Of a stretch of DNA of 38,034 bases, positions 7,793 to 16,722 are shown one piece after another (the stretch's first letter is position 1; each line of letters starts with the position of its first letter). The notes under the pieces were generated by a model. It was not told where the DNA came from. It was given only the letters and a program-made list of their open reading frames with translations, and made no database searches. A program made the position numbers and the translations under genes. Origin of the DNA: an uncultured Campylobacter sp. (lineage in GTDB: Bacteria > Campylobacterota > Campylobacteria > Campylobacterales > Campylobacteraceae); assembly GCF_938045345.1 (NCBI RefSeq), contig NZ_CALIMS010000020.1, positions 1 to 38,034 on the forward strand, in the 5' to 3' direction.

Positions 7793-9328
7793 ATGCAAAC
7801 GGCAGACATTTTAGTGCTGGACTTCGGCTCCCAATACACCCAGCTGATCGCTAGGCGCTTGCGCGAACAAGGCGTTTACACCGAGCTGATCGCATACGAC
7901 GCACCGATCGATAAGATAAAAGCCAAAAACCCTAAAGGCCTTATTTTAAGCGGCGGACCCGCTAGCGTTTACGCCAAGGATGCGTATTTTTGCGACGATA
8001 GAATTTTTGAGCTTGGAATTCCAATTTTAGGTATCTGCTACGGCATGCAGCTCATCGCGCATAAATTTGGCGCCAGCGTCGTGCCTGCGGGTAAAAAAGA
8101 GTATGGCAAAGCCTCTTTGAAACTGCTTCGCGCTAGCAGGCTATTTGGCGGCGTGGAGGATAACTCTACTGTCTGGATGAGCCACTCGGACAAGGTCGAG
8201 AGCCTGCCGGAGGGCTTTGAGGTGATGGCGAGCTCGGATGAGAGTGAGTGGTGCGTATTCGGCGACGAGATCCGTAAAATTTATGCGTTGCAATTTCACC
8301 CCGAGGTCTGCCACAGCGAGTTTGGCGATAGAATTTTAAAAAATTTCGCTAAAGAGATCTGCGGAATAACCAGCACTTGGAATATGGGTAGCTTCGCCAA
8401 AGAGCAGATGATCAAAATAAAAGAGCGCGTAGGCAGCGCCAAAGTGCTTTGCGCGGTAAGTGGCGGCGTGGATAGTTCGGTCGTAGCGGCGCTTTTGGCG
8501 CATGCGGTGCCGCAGAGCCTAATAGCGGTTTTCGTCGATAACGGACTACTCCGCACTGGCGAGCGCAAGGCGGTAGAGGAGATGTTTAGGCTCAAACTCG
8601 GCGTGAGCTTAGACGTGATCGATGCTAGCGAGCTATTTTTAAGCAGGCTAAAAGGGGTGATCGATCCAGAGCAAAAACGCAAAATCATCGGCGCGACCTT
8701 CATTGAAGTTTTCAGCAAAGAAGCGGCAAAACACAAAAACGTAAAATTTCTAGCCCAGGGTACGCTCTATACCGACATCATCGAAAGCTCCGTCGCAGGC
8801 TCGAGCAAAACGATCAAAAGCCATCACAACGTAGGCGGCCTGCCTAAGGATATGAAATTTGAACTGATCGAGCCTCTGCGCGAAATTTTTAAAGACGAGG
8901 TGCGCCAGCTGGGACTTGAGCTAGGTCTTTCGCGCGAAGTCGTTTTCCGCCATCCATTCCCAGGTCCTGGCCTTGCGATCCGCATAATGGGCGAGGTAAA
9001 TACGCCGAGCCTCGAGCTACTACGCAAAGCCGACGTGATTCTACGCGATGAACTAAAATCAAGCGGCTGGTACAACAAAACATGGCAGGCATTTTGCGTG
9101 CTGCTAAACGTGCACTCCGTCGGCGTTATGGGCGATAACCGCACCTACGAAAACGCCGTGTGCATACGCGTAGTGGACGCTAGCGACGGTATGACAGCCA
9201 GCTTCTCGCGCCTACCGTATGATCTGCTAGAAAACGTCTCACGCCGCATCATAAACGAAGTGGATGGCATCAACCGCGTAGTTTACGACATCTCGAGCAA
9301 ACCACCCGCAACGATAGAGTGGGAGTAA
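7793..9328 (+). CDS. guaA: GMP synthase (glutamine-hydrolysing)
   Basis: GuaA converts XMP to GMP using ATP and glutamine, the last step of guanine nucleotide synthesis. The N-terminal class I amidotransferase has the nucleophile C82 (GICYGMQ) with H169 and E171 (HPEV). The ATP-pyrophosphatase domain starts with the PP-loop SGGVDSS at 223-229, and the C-terminal dimerisation domain holds the HPFPGPGL segment. At 511 residues it is full length. Its own promoter and ribosome site lie just upstream, and the following oxidoreductase starts one base after its stop codon. Confidence 0.98.
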   Translation: MQTADILVLDFGSQYTQLIARRLREQGVYTELIAYDAPIDKIKAKNPKGLILSGGPASVYAKDAYFCDDRIFELGIPILGICYGMQLIAHKFGASVVPAGKKEYGKASLKLLRASRLFGGVEDNSTVWMSHSDKVESLPEGFEVMASSDESEWCVFGDEIRKIYALQFHPEVCHSEFGDRILKNFAKEICGITSTWNMGSFAKEQMIKIKERVGSAKVLCAVSGGVDSSVVAALLAHAVPQSLIAVFVDNGLLRTGERKAVEEMFRLKLGVSLDVIDASELFLSRLKGVIDPEQKRKIIGATFIEVFSKEAAKHKNVKFLAQGTLYTDIIESSVAGSSKTIKSHHNVGGLPKDMKFELIEPLREIFKDEVRQLGLELGLSREVVFRHPFPGPGLAIRIMGEVNTPSLELLRKADVILRDELKSSGWYNKTWQAFCVLLNVHSVGVMGDNRTYENAVCIRVVDASDGMTASFSRLPYDLLENVSRRIINEVDGINRVVYDISSKPPATIEWE

Positions 9329-9329
9329 G

Positions 9330-9941
9330 ATGAAACAAATCTGCATCATTTTAGCGCATCCTTACGAGAGAAGTCTAAATGCGGCTATTGCAAACGCAGC
9401 GGCAGAAAAGCTACAAAATAGCGGCTACGAAGTTAGATTTCACGATCTGTATAAAGAAAAATTTAACCCGATTCTTAGCGGCGCCGAACTAATAAGCGAT
9501 AAAAGCGACGACGAGCTGTTAAAAGCGCATCAAAAAGACATAGCAAACGCCCACGGCATCGTGATTGTCCATCCGAACTGGTGGGGCGAGCCACCCGCCA
9601 TCCTCAAGGGCTGGATTGACCGTGTGCTAAGGCAGAGAGTAGCCTACGATTTTGCGCCGGGCGATAACGGCGGCGGGCTTCCGATAGGGCTTTTAAAGGC
9701 TAAAGCCGCCGTAGTTTTCAACACCTCCAACACCCCCGAGGCCAGAGAAAACGAGATATTCGGCGATCCGCTGGAAAGAATTTGGAAAAGCTGCATTTTT
9801 GATTTTTGCGGCGTGAAAACCTTTGAGCGGCTGATGTTTAGAGTGGTCGCGGATAGCGACGAGGTCGAGCGAAAGGTCTGGTTAGAGCAGGTAGCGCAGA
9901 CGCTGGATAGGTACTTTCCGAAGCAGATTAATTTGCTTTAA
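9330..9941 (+). CDS. NAD(P)H quinone oxidoreductase, flavodoxin-like fold
   Basis: This 203-residue protein belongs to the flavodoxin-like NAD(P)H dehydrogenase family (PF02525: MdaB, KefF, NQO1 types). It opens with the flavin-binding strand CIILAHPYERSLN. The hallmark WWGEPPAILKGWIDRVL at about 88-104 follows VIVHPN, and FNTSNTPE fits the second nucleotide contact. Such enzymes carry out two-electron reduction of quinones or related electrophiles with FMN or FAD. It starts one base after guaA's stop, so it is co-transcribed; no functional link with GMP synthesis is apparent. There is no kef transporter nearby. The exact substrate cannot be told from sequence. Confidence 0.88.
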   Translation: MKQICIILAHPYERSLNAAIANAAAEKLQNSGYEVRFHDLYKEKFNPILSGAELISDKSDDELLKAHQKDIANAHGIVIVHPNWWGEPPAILKGWIDRVLRQRVAYDFAPGDNGGGLPIGLLKAKAAVVFNTSNTPEARENEIFGDPLERIWKSCIFDFCGVKTFERLMFRVVADSDEVERKVWLEQVAQTLDRYFPKQINLL

Positions 9942-9949
9942 ATTTAAAA

Positions 9950-10060
9950 ATGCGCTGCTCGCAAAATCCGAACGGCATAGAATTTGACTGCCTATTTAAA
10001 CAGATGCGCGCCGAATTCGCTCGCACATTTGGCGCAAAATCTATGAAATTTAGGAGGTAA
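9950..10060 (+). CDS. Possible 36-residue leader ORF
   Basis: An ATG-to-TAA frame of 37 codons fills the gap between the oxidoreductase and the small membrane protein. Its last two sense codons (AGG AGG) form the ribosome site of the next gene, and its stop is two bases before that ATG. It has no ribosome site of its own and no recognised motif. It may be a coupling ORF, a remnant, or chance. Confidence 0.25.
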   Translation: MRCSQNPNGIEFDCLFKQMRAEFARTFGAKSMKFRR

Positions 10061-10062
10061 TC

Positions 10063-10263
10063 ATGCTTAGATTAATCGCTGCGATGGCGATTTTAGCGGC
10101 TCTCATATACTTCGTCATGGGAGGCGGCGGCAAAAAGACGATCAAGGATTACAAAAATTTCAGCCGCGAGGAGCTGGAGACTTTATGCCTTGAAAAGAAC
10201 GATAAAATCGCCTGCCAGCGTATCGCCGTGGACTATATCAAAGAAAATAAACCGAAAAAATGA
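10063..10263 (+). CDS. Small single-pass membrane protein
   Basis: A 66-residue protein with one transmembrane helix at residues 3-19, a glycine turn (GGGG) and a charged cytoplasmic or periplasmic tail. The tail carries C42 and C51 in LCLEKNDKIACQRIAVDYI, a spacing that recalls one cysteine-bridged Sel1-like helix pair; this resemblance is slight. Expression is well supported: AGGAGG at 10052-10057 sits five bases before the ATG, one of the strongest ribosome sites in the window. Function unknown. It may still be part of the guaA transcript, 121 bases after the oxidoreductase. Confidence 0.75.
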   Translation: MLRLIAAMAILAALIYFVMGGGGKKTIKDYKNFSREELETLCLEKNDKIACQRIAVDYIKENKPKK

Positions 10264-10523
10264 TCTAAATTTGCGAGGCTAATTTTGCGGTTTCGCTCAA
10301 ACAGCGCGCGGTTAAATTTCTTTCTAGCCCGGTCCAAACGCTGCGCGGATAAATTTGCCCGCAAAGCACGACTAAAATGTCGATTAAATCGGTACCGAGC
10401 GCCGCGTAAATAGCGTATTTTAAGCAACAGCAAGTATTAGCATGCGCGCCGATAAAACCGCTAGCGCAAATTAAAAGCAATAAATCGCGCTGTGTTCTTA
10501 CGCGCAGACGGAAGGAGCGACGG

Positions 10524-11756
10524 ATGAAAATTTTATGGCAAAGCAGGCTTCAAAATAGACTTCGCGATATCAGCAAAACGTCCTAATTAAGGGTGATCGC
10601 GCATTTTACGCAGGCGATAACGACGAGCAAAAGCAGATGAAGCTTAGAAAATTCTCGCTTGCAAGCGGCGAGCAGTTAGCCTGCGCGCCTTTCCGCGATT
10701 TTACCCGCGCCGCGACCTTTGACGATGACGGCCGTACGCTCGTAGTTTTGGGCTTTATTGACGCGATTTATAAATTTAACGCCGCGGATCTCGCGCTCAT
10801 CTCAAAGCACAAAAAGGGCGTGCTAAAATACGGCAACTTTATCGCGCTAAGTAGCAAGGATGGCGATAAAAAGGCTATTATGGCGACAGACGACACACTT
10901 GTTATCTACGATTTTAAGATGCAGACGGGCATGCGAAAGCGATTAAAGGGCTGCGCGGCGATCTTTAAGCAGGGATGAGCTAAATTTCTTGATTTTTACG
11001 CGCTCGGGTCAAATTTACCGCTTAAATTTAAGCGGTTGCGAGCTTAAAATCATCGCTAAAGCTTGCCTTATGATGCAGGTGCAGCGCGTGGGCGGCGGAT
11101 ACTGCATTCGCGTGGGCGAAGCGGGCGAAAACGGCGAAATAGAGGGTGCTAACGAGCTTGTTTTTACGGACGCAAATTTTAACGTTAAATTCCGCGTGAA
11201 GCTGGACTTTGATTTCGATAAATTAGATCTTGCGGCGGATGGACTAGATGGCTGGCGCGGGCACTTTATAAACGAGCCGAATGAGCTGAGGGTTCTTGAT
11301 ATTGTGCGTAGCGAGGCGGGCGGCTTCGAGGACGGCAGCTCGGGCGAATTTATGCAGGGCGAGGCGAGTAAATCCAGATGCGAAGCGACGGATAAATTTG
11401 AGTACGACGAGCCCTTTAAATTTAAACTCGGCGAGCAGGTCCAATATCTCGCGGCAAAGCCCGTGCTGGCGCATAAATTTAAACAAAAGGGCACGAGAAT
11501 TTTAGGCGTCATTACGGCTGCTTCTTGCCGGGCTGCGAGCACAAAATCCGAAACGGAGCAAAATGGCGCATTTGCCGAGCAAAATTTAGCGCCCGAGGGC
11601 AGCAGCCGCGACGAAAAAGAAAAATATTCACTCCTCGCTCCCGGTAAAAATGAAAAACGCAGGCATCGCGCGCTTGAGTTCACCCGCGATCTCATACTAG
11701 TCGATAACGCCTACGACGAGGATACGGAGCAAATTTTAACCTGCTATGAAATCTAA
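10524..11756 (+). pseudogene. Frameshifted beta-propeller-like gene
   Basis: The start is a good one: GAAGGAG, six bases, then ATG at 10524 (MKILWQSRLQNRLRDISKTS). That frame stops at 10584. A second frame takes over at 10583 and runs to 10978, and the original frame resumes at about 10974 and runs to 11756. Restoring one C near 10583 and removing one G from the GGG at 10973 joins all three into one protein of about 410 residues. Blade-like repeats (LVVLGFIDAIYKFN, AIMATDDTLVIYDFK, LIFTRSGQIYRLNL, RDLILVDNAYDED) suggest a WD40/beta-propeller fold. The C-terminal third is charged and looks relaxed. It is either a pseudogene or a gene with two sequencing errors. No family identified. Confidence 0.65.
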
Positions 11757-12142
11757 GCCATGATCCAAGCACACCCATATTCCTGATTTAAAATTTGCAG
11801 CCGTGATTTCACGCCTTTAATTAAGGCAGATTTGTTAAAAATTTTGCAAAAATTTTATATAGAATTCTACCAAGACACAGAAATACCCGCTTAAAAATTC
11901 TACGACATGCAGGCGAGAGCATTGCAAAAAATCGCGGCTCAGCGATAAGTACGGCGCAACGGCAAGGACAAATCTTAACGCCCTAAGTGCGGGCAAATTT
12001 AAAGTGCTCTTCAAGAGGTACGCGCGAAATTTAATCTCTAGCAGCGGGTTAAATTTTATGACTCGCACGCCCGCACCCTATCAAATTTAAAATTTCAGAT
12101 CAACGACGATTTGTACGGCGCGACCGCGCCCTTTCGCCGCTA
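11757..12142. other. Decayed coding sequence, no intact gene
   Basis: No open gene is present. On the plus strand, from about 11829, short readable pieces appear, such as LLKILQKFYIEFYQDTEIP and KFYDMQARALQKIAAQ, broken by in-frame stops and frame changes. They read like the remains of one gene. A 77-codon frame on the minus strand (11835-12068) has no ribosome site or protein-like pattern and is not accepted. Confidence 0.4.
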
Positions 12143-12358
12143 TCAGCACTTGACGTTTTTTGCCTTGCTATCTTGCATCGCGCGGAAAAATTCCGCCCTG
12201 CTTAGCGGGATTTCGTCCGGATGAGCGCTTCTGAAATGGCGCAGATAGCCCTCGTAATCGCCGAGCCCGATGAGCGGCGCAAGTGCGGCATCCGCGCGCG
12301 CCAAAAACCTCGCCACGGCCTTCGGGGCTGCGAGTGGATTAAATTTAAACTTTTTCAT
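12143..12358 (-). CDS. ybdD: YbdD/YjiX family protein, partner of CstA
   Basis: A 71-residue protein with the family signature GDYEGYLRHFRSAHPDEIPLSRAEFF (YbdD_YjiX, formerly DUF466). The gene almost always follows a cstA/btsT-type transporter and is thought to assist it. Here it overlaps the end of cstA by 14 bases, giving tight coupling. The N-terminal stretch (ARFLARADAALAPLIG) fits the family, while the last residues (SKAKNVKC) are unlike the usual end and may be a local extension. Family call from motif and context; the molecular role is not established. Confidence 0.88.
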   Translation of the reverse strand: MKKFKFNPLAAPKAVARFLARADAALAPLIGLGDYEGYLRHFRSAHPDEIPLSRAEFFRAMQDSKAKNVKC

Positions 12359-14426
12359 AAACGCCCCTATCTACGTACTCGCTTTCTGCTAGCTTGAAAT
12401 ATCCCTCGCTCGCGCCGCCTTTTGAAATTTTAAGGCACATCCTTATCGTTTGGACGATGACTATGATCGTAACTACGACGAAAAGAGCACATAGCACGGC
12501 GTCGATGACGTTATTTCTGATGATAGCCTGCGCCTTCTCGATCGCGGCGGGATCGCTTAGGCCGGCGAGCTTGGCGGCGGTATTTTGCGCGATAGCCACG
12601 TGGCTTACCGCGTCATGCACGCGCTCGCCGTTAGCCGGCATCAACTTCAAGATCGCCGCATAAAGCGTGGTTATAAGCACCCAGATCGCGGGAGCGATCG
12701 TGACGAAGGCGTATTTTTGCTTGCCCATTTTAAAAAGCACCACCGTAGCGAGCAGCAGCGCGATGCCCGCGAGCATCTGATTGGACGCGCCGAAAAGCGG
12801 CCACAGCGTGTAAATTCCGCCCATAGGATCGGTAACGCCGCTGTAGAGCAGATAGCCCCAGCCCGCCACGCAGATCACCGTCGCAATGATGCCGTAGAGG
12901 AAATTTTTGGTATCGGAAAAGGGCTTATAGACGTTGCCTAAAATTTCTTGCACCATAAAGCGCCCCGTGCGCGTGCCCGCATCGACCGCGGTCAGAATAA
13001 ACAGCGCTTCAAACAAGATCGCGAAATGGTACCAAAACGCCATCAGCTCCTTGCCGCCGATGATCTGATGCAGTAGCATCGTTAGCCCCATCGCAAAGGT
13101 AGGAGCGCCGCCCGTGCGGCTCATCATCGTGGTTTCGCCGACATTTGAAGCCAAGGCGCCGATCTGCTCGGGCGTAATGCTAAATCCGATAGAGCTTATA
13201 TACGCCGCGGCGCTTACCGCGTCTTTGCCCAGCACCGCAGCGGGCGAGTTGATAGCGAAGTATTCGCCCGGGCTTAGGATGCACGCCGCCACAAGTGCCA
13301 TTACGCCCACGAGGCTCTCCATAAGCATCGAGCCGTAGCCGATGAAAAGAGTATGAGTTTCGCACTCGAGCATCTTCGGCGTCGTACCGCTGGAGATCAG
13401 CGCGTGAAAGCCCGAGATAGCGCCGCATGCGATCGTGATAAACAAAAACGGAAATATCGGACCGGCAAAAACGGGACCCGTGCCGTCGATAAATTTCGTT
13501 GTAGCGGGCATTTTAAGCTCGGGTGCGACGAAAATTATCGCGACCGCCATGCCGATGATGACGCCGAGCTTAAGGAAGGTACTTAGATAATCGCGCGGCG
13601 CGAGCAGCAGCCACACTGGCAAGATCGCCGCTACAAAGCCGTAGCCGATCGTAAGAAGCGCGAGCGTCTCGCCCTTTAGCGAAAAAACGTCGTGCCAGTA
13701 CGGATCGATCGAGACGTAATGCCCGCCCCAAAGCGAAAGCATCAGCAAAATAAAGCCGATGATCGATGCCTCGCTGACCTTGCCCGGGCGCAAGAACCTC
13801 ATGTAAATTCCCATGAATATGGCGATCGGTATCGTCATAGCAATCGTAAAAAGCCCCCACGGCGAGTTTGCGAGCGCCTTTACGACGACCATAGCCAAGA
13901 TCGCCACGATGATCAGCATGATGAAAAAAATCCCGATCATCGCGATGCCGCCCGTGAGCTTGCCCATCTCATCTTTAATCATCTCGCCTAGGCTCTTGCC
14001 GCCGCGTCGCGTGGAGAGCACGAGCACGATAAAATCATGCACCGCGCCTGCAAGCACGACGCCTACCAAAAGCCAGATCATGCCAGGCAGATAGCCCATT
14101 TGCGCGGCTACTACGGGCCCTACGAGCGGTCCTGCGCCAGCGATAGCGGCGAAATGGTGGCCGAAAAGGACGTATTTGTTCGTAGGAACGTAATCTCGTC
14201 CGTCGTTTCGGATCACTGCAGGAGTCGCACGACGATCGTCCAGCTCAAAGACGCGATACGCGATAAAGCGCCCGTAGAAGGTGTATCCGATCAGATAGAT
14301 GCACGCGCTGGCTACTACGAGCCAGACGGCGCTGATGCTCTCGCCTTTATTTAGCGCAAGTACGCCGAAACACCACGCCCCTATGACGGCGACCGCCGCC
14401 CAAAGGATCTTTTGCCAAAATTTCAT
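12345..14426 (-). CDS. cstA: CstA carbon starvation / peptide-pyruvate transporter
   Basis: CstA is a large inner-membrane permease linked to peptide and pyruvate uptake under nutrient limitation; in C. jejuni it supports peptide use. The protein has the family's typical parts: HHFAAIAGAGPLVGPVVAAQMGYLPG near residues 90-115, many transmembrane helices, GAISGFHALISSGTTPKML, and VGETTMMSRTGGAPTFAMG. The start is ATG at 14426 (693 residues). A GTG two codons upstream overlaps the AAGGAG ribosome site, whereas the ATG stands five bases after it. Genome context (asaccharolytic Campylobacter) fits use of amino acids and peptides. It is co-transcribed with ybdD. Confidence 0.96.
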   Translation of the reverse strand: MKFWQKILWAAVAVIGAWCFGVLALNKGESISAVWLVVASACIYLIGYTFYGRFIAYRVFELDDRRATPAVIRNDGRDYVPTNKYVLFGHHFAAIAGAGPLVGPVVAAQMGYLPGMIWLLVGVVLAGAVHDFIVLVLSTRRGGKSLGEMIKDEMGKLTGGIAMIGIFFIMLIIVAILAMVVVKALANSPWGLFTIAMTIPIAIFMGIYMRFLRPGKVSEASIIGFILLMLSLWGGHYVSIDPYWHDVFSLKGETLALLTIGYGFVAAILPVWLLLAPRDYLSTFLKLGVIIGMAVAIIFVAPELKMPATTKFIDGTGPVFAGPIFPFLFITIACGAISGFHALISSGTTPKMLECETHTLFIGYGSMLMESLVGVMALVAACILSPGEYFAINSPAAVLGKDAVSAAAYISSIGFSITPEQIGALASNVGETTMMSRTGGAPTFAMGLTMLLHQIIGGKELMAFWYHFAILFEALFILTAVDAGTRTGRFMVQEILGNVYKPFSDTKNFLYGIIATVICVAGWGYLLYSGVTDPMGGIYTLWPLFGASNQMLAGIALLLATVVLFKMGKQKYAFVTIAPAIWVLITTLYAAILKLMPANGERVHDAVSHVAIAQNTAAKLAGLSDPAAIEKAQAIIRNNVIDAVLCALFVVVTIIVIVQTIRMCLKISKGGASEGYFKLAESEYVDRGVYEKV

Positions 14427-14442
14427 GCTCACTCCTTAAAAC

Positions 14443-14511
14443 TTAGCGAGCGGCTTGGGCAGTATGTCGTTTTAACAAAACGGCTTGCGGCTTTAAAGCG
14501 GGGCTCGCTAA
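14443..14511 (-). promoter_or_regulatory. Structured 5' leader candidate of cstA
   Basis: Just before the cstA ribosome site the minus strand can form an outer 9-bp stem (TTAGCGAGC with GCTCGCTAA) enclosing about 51 bases. Inside is a 6-bp hairpin CGTTTT-GTT-AAAACG and CTTTAAAG. The 3' arm ends four or five bases from AAGGAG. Such a fold could control ribosome access. Only one sequence is seen, so covariation is untested. Possible -10 elements (TAAAAT, TATAAA) lie further upstream at about 14530-14550. Confidence 0.35.
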
Positions 14512-14734
14512 ATAAAATTTAGTGCGTATTTTATCGGCGTTTTTATAATTTAAAGCTGAATTGCAAAAATTAAAAAGAGCTCTTTCGGTGTTTAAATTTG
14601 ACGCCTAAATTTTGAATTTCAAATTTAAAGAGGCGACTTGGCGGCGCGCGAAATTTTAATACTTAATCGCCCTAAATTTAACTCCGTAGCTCTTAGCCGT
14701 TACGGAATTTATCGCGGTTTAAGAAACCAAGCGA

Positions 14735-14758
14735 TAAAATCTTATGATAACGATTTTA
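14735..14758 (+). promoter_or_regulatory. Promoter with Fur-box-like operator for the heme operon
   Basis: TAAAAT at 14735-14740 can serve as a -10. Directly after it TCTTATGATAACGATTTTA (14740-14758) matches the 19-base Fur consensus at 12 positions, including the core ATGATAA. The site would cover the transcription start, the usual place for iron repression. Iron control is what is expected for the operon downstream. Matches counted by eye; no binding data. Confidence 0.45.
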
Positions 14759-14799
14759 ATTTCTTAACAAAAATCGCGAATACTTTTAGGAGGAAATTT

Positions 14800-14994
14800 A
14801 TGCCAGATCAGGTGTGCGGCTACGTACTTTTTCGCGCCCATATCAGAAGCTCTGCGAGCTGCAAAAATAATGGCGCCAGCCGCGAGAATTTCATAAATTC
14901 CGCGCGTATAAATTCCTGGCACCGCTTAAATTTTAAAATATCCGCCGCGACGAAATCTGCGCGTATAGTTTGCCTGGTGGGCTATGAGCTTTAA
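14800..14994 (+). CDS. Possible 64-residue leader ORF coupled to the heme permease
   Basis: An ATG six bases after a perfect AGGAGG (14788-14793) opens a 64-codon frame. It ends in TAA at 14992-14994, overlapping the permease start (ATG 14984) by 11 bases. The permease has no good ribosome site of its own, so ribosomes ending here could deliver its initiation. The product (MPDQVCGYVLFRAHIRSS...) is serine/asparagine-rich and matches nothing I know. It may be a decayed gene kept as a translated leader. The signals are strong; a functional protein is doubtful. Confidence 0.4.
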   Translation: MPDQVCGYVLFRAHIRSSASCKNNGASRENFINSARINSWHRLNFKISAATKSARIVCLVGYEL

Positions 14995-15952
14995 ATTTTA
15001 TCTCTTTCTAATCGCAGCTTTTATATTGCTTGCTTTAGTAGCCATAAGTAGCGGTGGGGCAAGCATTTCGCTGGGCGATGTCGCGAAATTTTTCACCTTC
15101 GGCGAGATAGACGAGACCAAGCAGCTTATCTTGCTACAAATGCGCCTTCCGCGCCTCGTGCTTGGAATTTTAATAGGCGCGCTGCTGGCAACCTCGGGAG
15201 TGGTGGTGCAAAGCGTATTTTTAAACCCGCTTGCGGATCCCTACATCATCGGCATCGCCTCGGCAGCGACCTTCGGCGCGGTCATAGCTTACCTGCTGGG
15301 GCTTAGCGACGTTTTTTACGGAATTTTCGCGTTTTTGGCCGCCAGCGGGCTTTCGCTCGTGATCTTTAAGCTCGCCGCTCATACTCGCTCGATCTCGACT
15401 CTGCTAATCGTAGGCATCGCCGTATCGTCGTTTTTGGGCGCATTTACCTCTTTCGCGGTCTATCTCATCGGAGAGGATAGCTTTAGGATTACGGCGTGGA
15501 TGATGGGCTATCTAGGTGGCGCAAACTGGCAAAAGATCGCGCTTTTGCTGCCGCCGCTGCTGTTTTGCATGGCGTATTTTTACGCGAAGCGTCACGAGCT
15601 AAATATCATCTTAAACGGCGACGAGGAGGCGAAGTCGCTGGGGCTCAACGTCGAGAAGTCCAAAAAGAGCTTACTCATCGTCTCCTCGCTCATCATCGGC
15701 TTTTCGGTCGCATTTACGGGGATGATAGGCTTCGTGGGGCTCATCATCCCGCATACCTTGCGTATGGCGCTTCGCACGTCTAGCAACGCCGTGCTGATCC
15801 CCGCTAGCGCGCTTACCGGCGGAGTTTTTTTGGTTTTTTGCGACGTAATCGCTAAAAACGCCCTCTCGCCGGTAGAAATTCCGATCGGCGTGGTGACCTC
15901 CTTTTTCGGCGCGCCCTTTTTTCTATACCTCGCGTTTAGGAAGCATGCATGA
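14984..15952 (+). CDS. FecCD/BtuC-type ABC permease, probable heme importer
   Basis: A 322-residue inner-membrane protein of the FecCD family that forms the channel for siderophore, heme or cobalamin import. Family marks are LLQMRLPRLVLGILIGALLATSG near 46-68, NPLADPYIIGIASAA near 77-91, the cytoplasmic coupling loop around LNGDEEAKSLGL, and GFVGLIIPHTLR near 249-260. It lacks a recognisable ribosome site and is probably translated by coupling to the short frame before it. It overlaps the ATPase by four bases. The substrate, heme, is inferred from the radical SAM and flavodoxin genes in the same operon; a cobalamin or iron-chelate role is the alternative. Confidence 0.92.
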   Translation: MSFKFYLFLIAAFILLALVAISSGGASISLGDVAKFFTFGEIDETKQLILLQMRLPRLVLGILIGALLATSGVVVQSVFLNPLADPYIIGIASAATFGAVIAYLLGLSDVFYGIFAFLAASGLSLVIFKLAAHTRSISTLLIVGIAVSSFLGAFTSFAVYLIGEDSFRITAWMMGYLGGANWQKIALLLPPLLFCMAYFYAKRHELNIILNGDEEAKSLGLNVEKSKKSLLIVSSLIIGFSVAFTGMIGFVGLIIPHTLRMALRTSSNAVLIPASALTGGVFLVFCDVIAKNALSPVEIPIGVVTSFFGAPFFLYLAFRKHA

Positions 15953-16722
15953 AAATTTCGGCGCTAAACTTCAGCTACGGCAAGCGGGCGATCTTGCGAG
16001 GCATAGAGTTAAATTTAAAACGGGGTAAATTTTACGGGATTTTGGGTCCTAACGGCTGCGGCAAGAGCACCTTGCTAAAAAACATATTGCAAATTTTAAA
16101 GCCCGCAAGCGGCATCATCGAAATAAACGGCAAAAAAGCAAGCGAATATAGCCTCAAAGAGCTTGCCGCGCTCATCGGCTTCGTGCCGCAAAAAACAGCT
16201 CTCGCAGCCGCACTGAACGTGAATGAAATTTTACTTGCGGGCAGATTTTGCCGCCTAAAAAGCGCATTTAGCGGCTACGATGCCAGCGACCGCGACAAGG
16301 TAGAGCGAATCGCCGAGCTTTTGGACGTGAAGAAATTTTTAAATCGCAGCGCGTTTGAGCTAAGCGGCGGGGAGTTCGGGCGCGTGCTGCTTGCTAGAGC
16401 GCTCGTCAGCGAGCCTGAAATTTTACTGCTCGATGAGCCCACGGGCGCGCTGGACATGAACTACGCCATCGAGGCGATGAGCATCTGCGAAAACCTGACG
16501 CGCTCTTTAAATTTAACGAGCGTCATCGTGCTGCACGATCTAAATTTAGCCTCGCTGTTTTGCGATGAAATTTTTATGCTAAAAGACGGTGCGGTGAGAT
16601 ATCGCGGCAGTGCGAGCGAGCTTTTTACGCCGCAGATCATAAAAGAAATTTACGGCTTTGAAGCCCTAATAGTAGAAGAAAACGGGGTAAAGTTTATACT
16701 ACCCAAAAAGGAGAAATTATGA
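15949..16722 (+). CDS. ABC transporter ATPase, probable heme importer
   Basis: The 257-residue nucleotide-binding subunit powers the importer. It has Walker A GPNGCGKST (33-41), Q-loop near Q81, signature LSGGE (138-142), Walker B LLLDEP (159-164), D-loop ALDM and switch H196 (VLHDLN). The sequence is closest in style to FecE/BtuD/HmuV ATPases. Its ATGA start overlaps the permease stop, and its own end overlaps the binding-protein gene by four bases, so the three transport genes form one translational unit. Confidence 0.95.
   Translation: MKISALNFSYGKRAILRGIELNLKRGKFYGILGPNGCGKSTLLKNILQILKPASGIIEINGKKASEYSLKELAALIGFVPQKTALAAALNVNEILLAGRFCRLKSAFSGYDASDRDKVERIAELLDVKKFLNRSAFELSGGEFGRVLLARALVSEPEILLLDEPTGALDMNYAIEAMSICENLTRSLNLTSVIVLHDLNLASLFCDEIFMLKDGAVRYRGSASELFTPQIIKEIYGFEALIVEENGVKFILPKKEKL

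Noticed and set aside
11015..11695. 226-codon minus-strand frame
   Set aside because: It is antisense to the beta-propeller-like gene, is serine/proline-rich in the way typical of shadow frames and has no ribosome site.
12394..14354. Plus-strand frames opposite cstA
   Set aside because: Shadows of a GC-rich gene; the minus strand has the complete CstA motifs.
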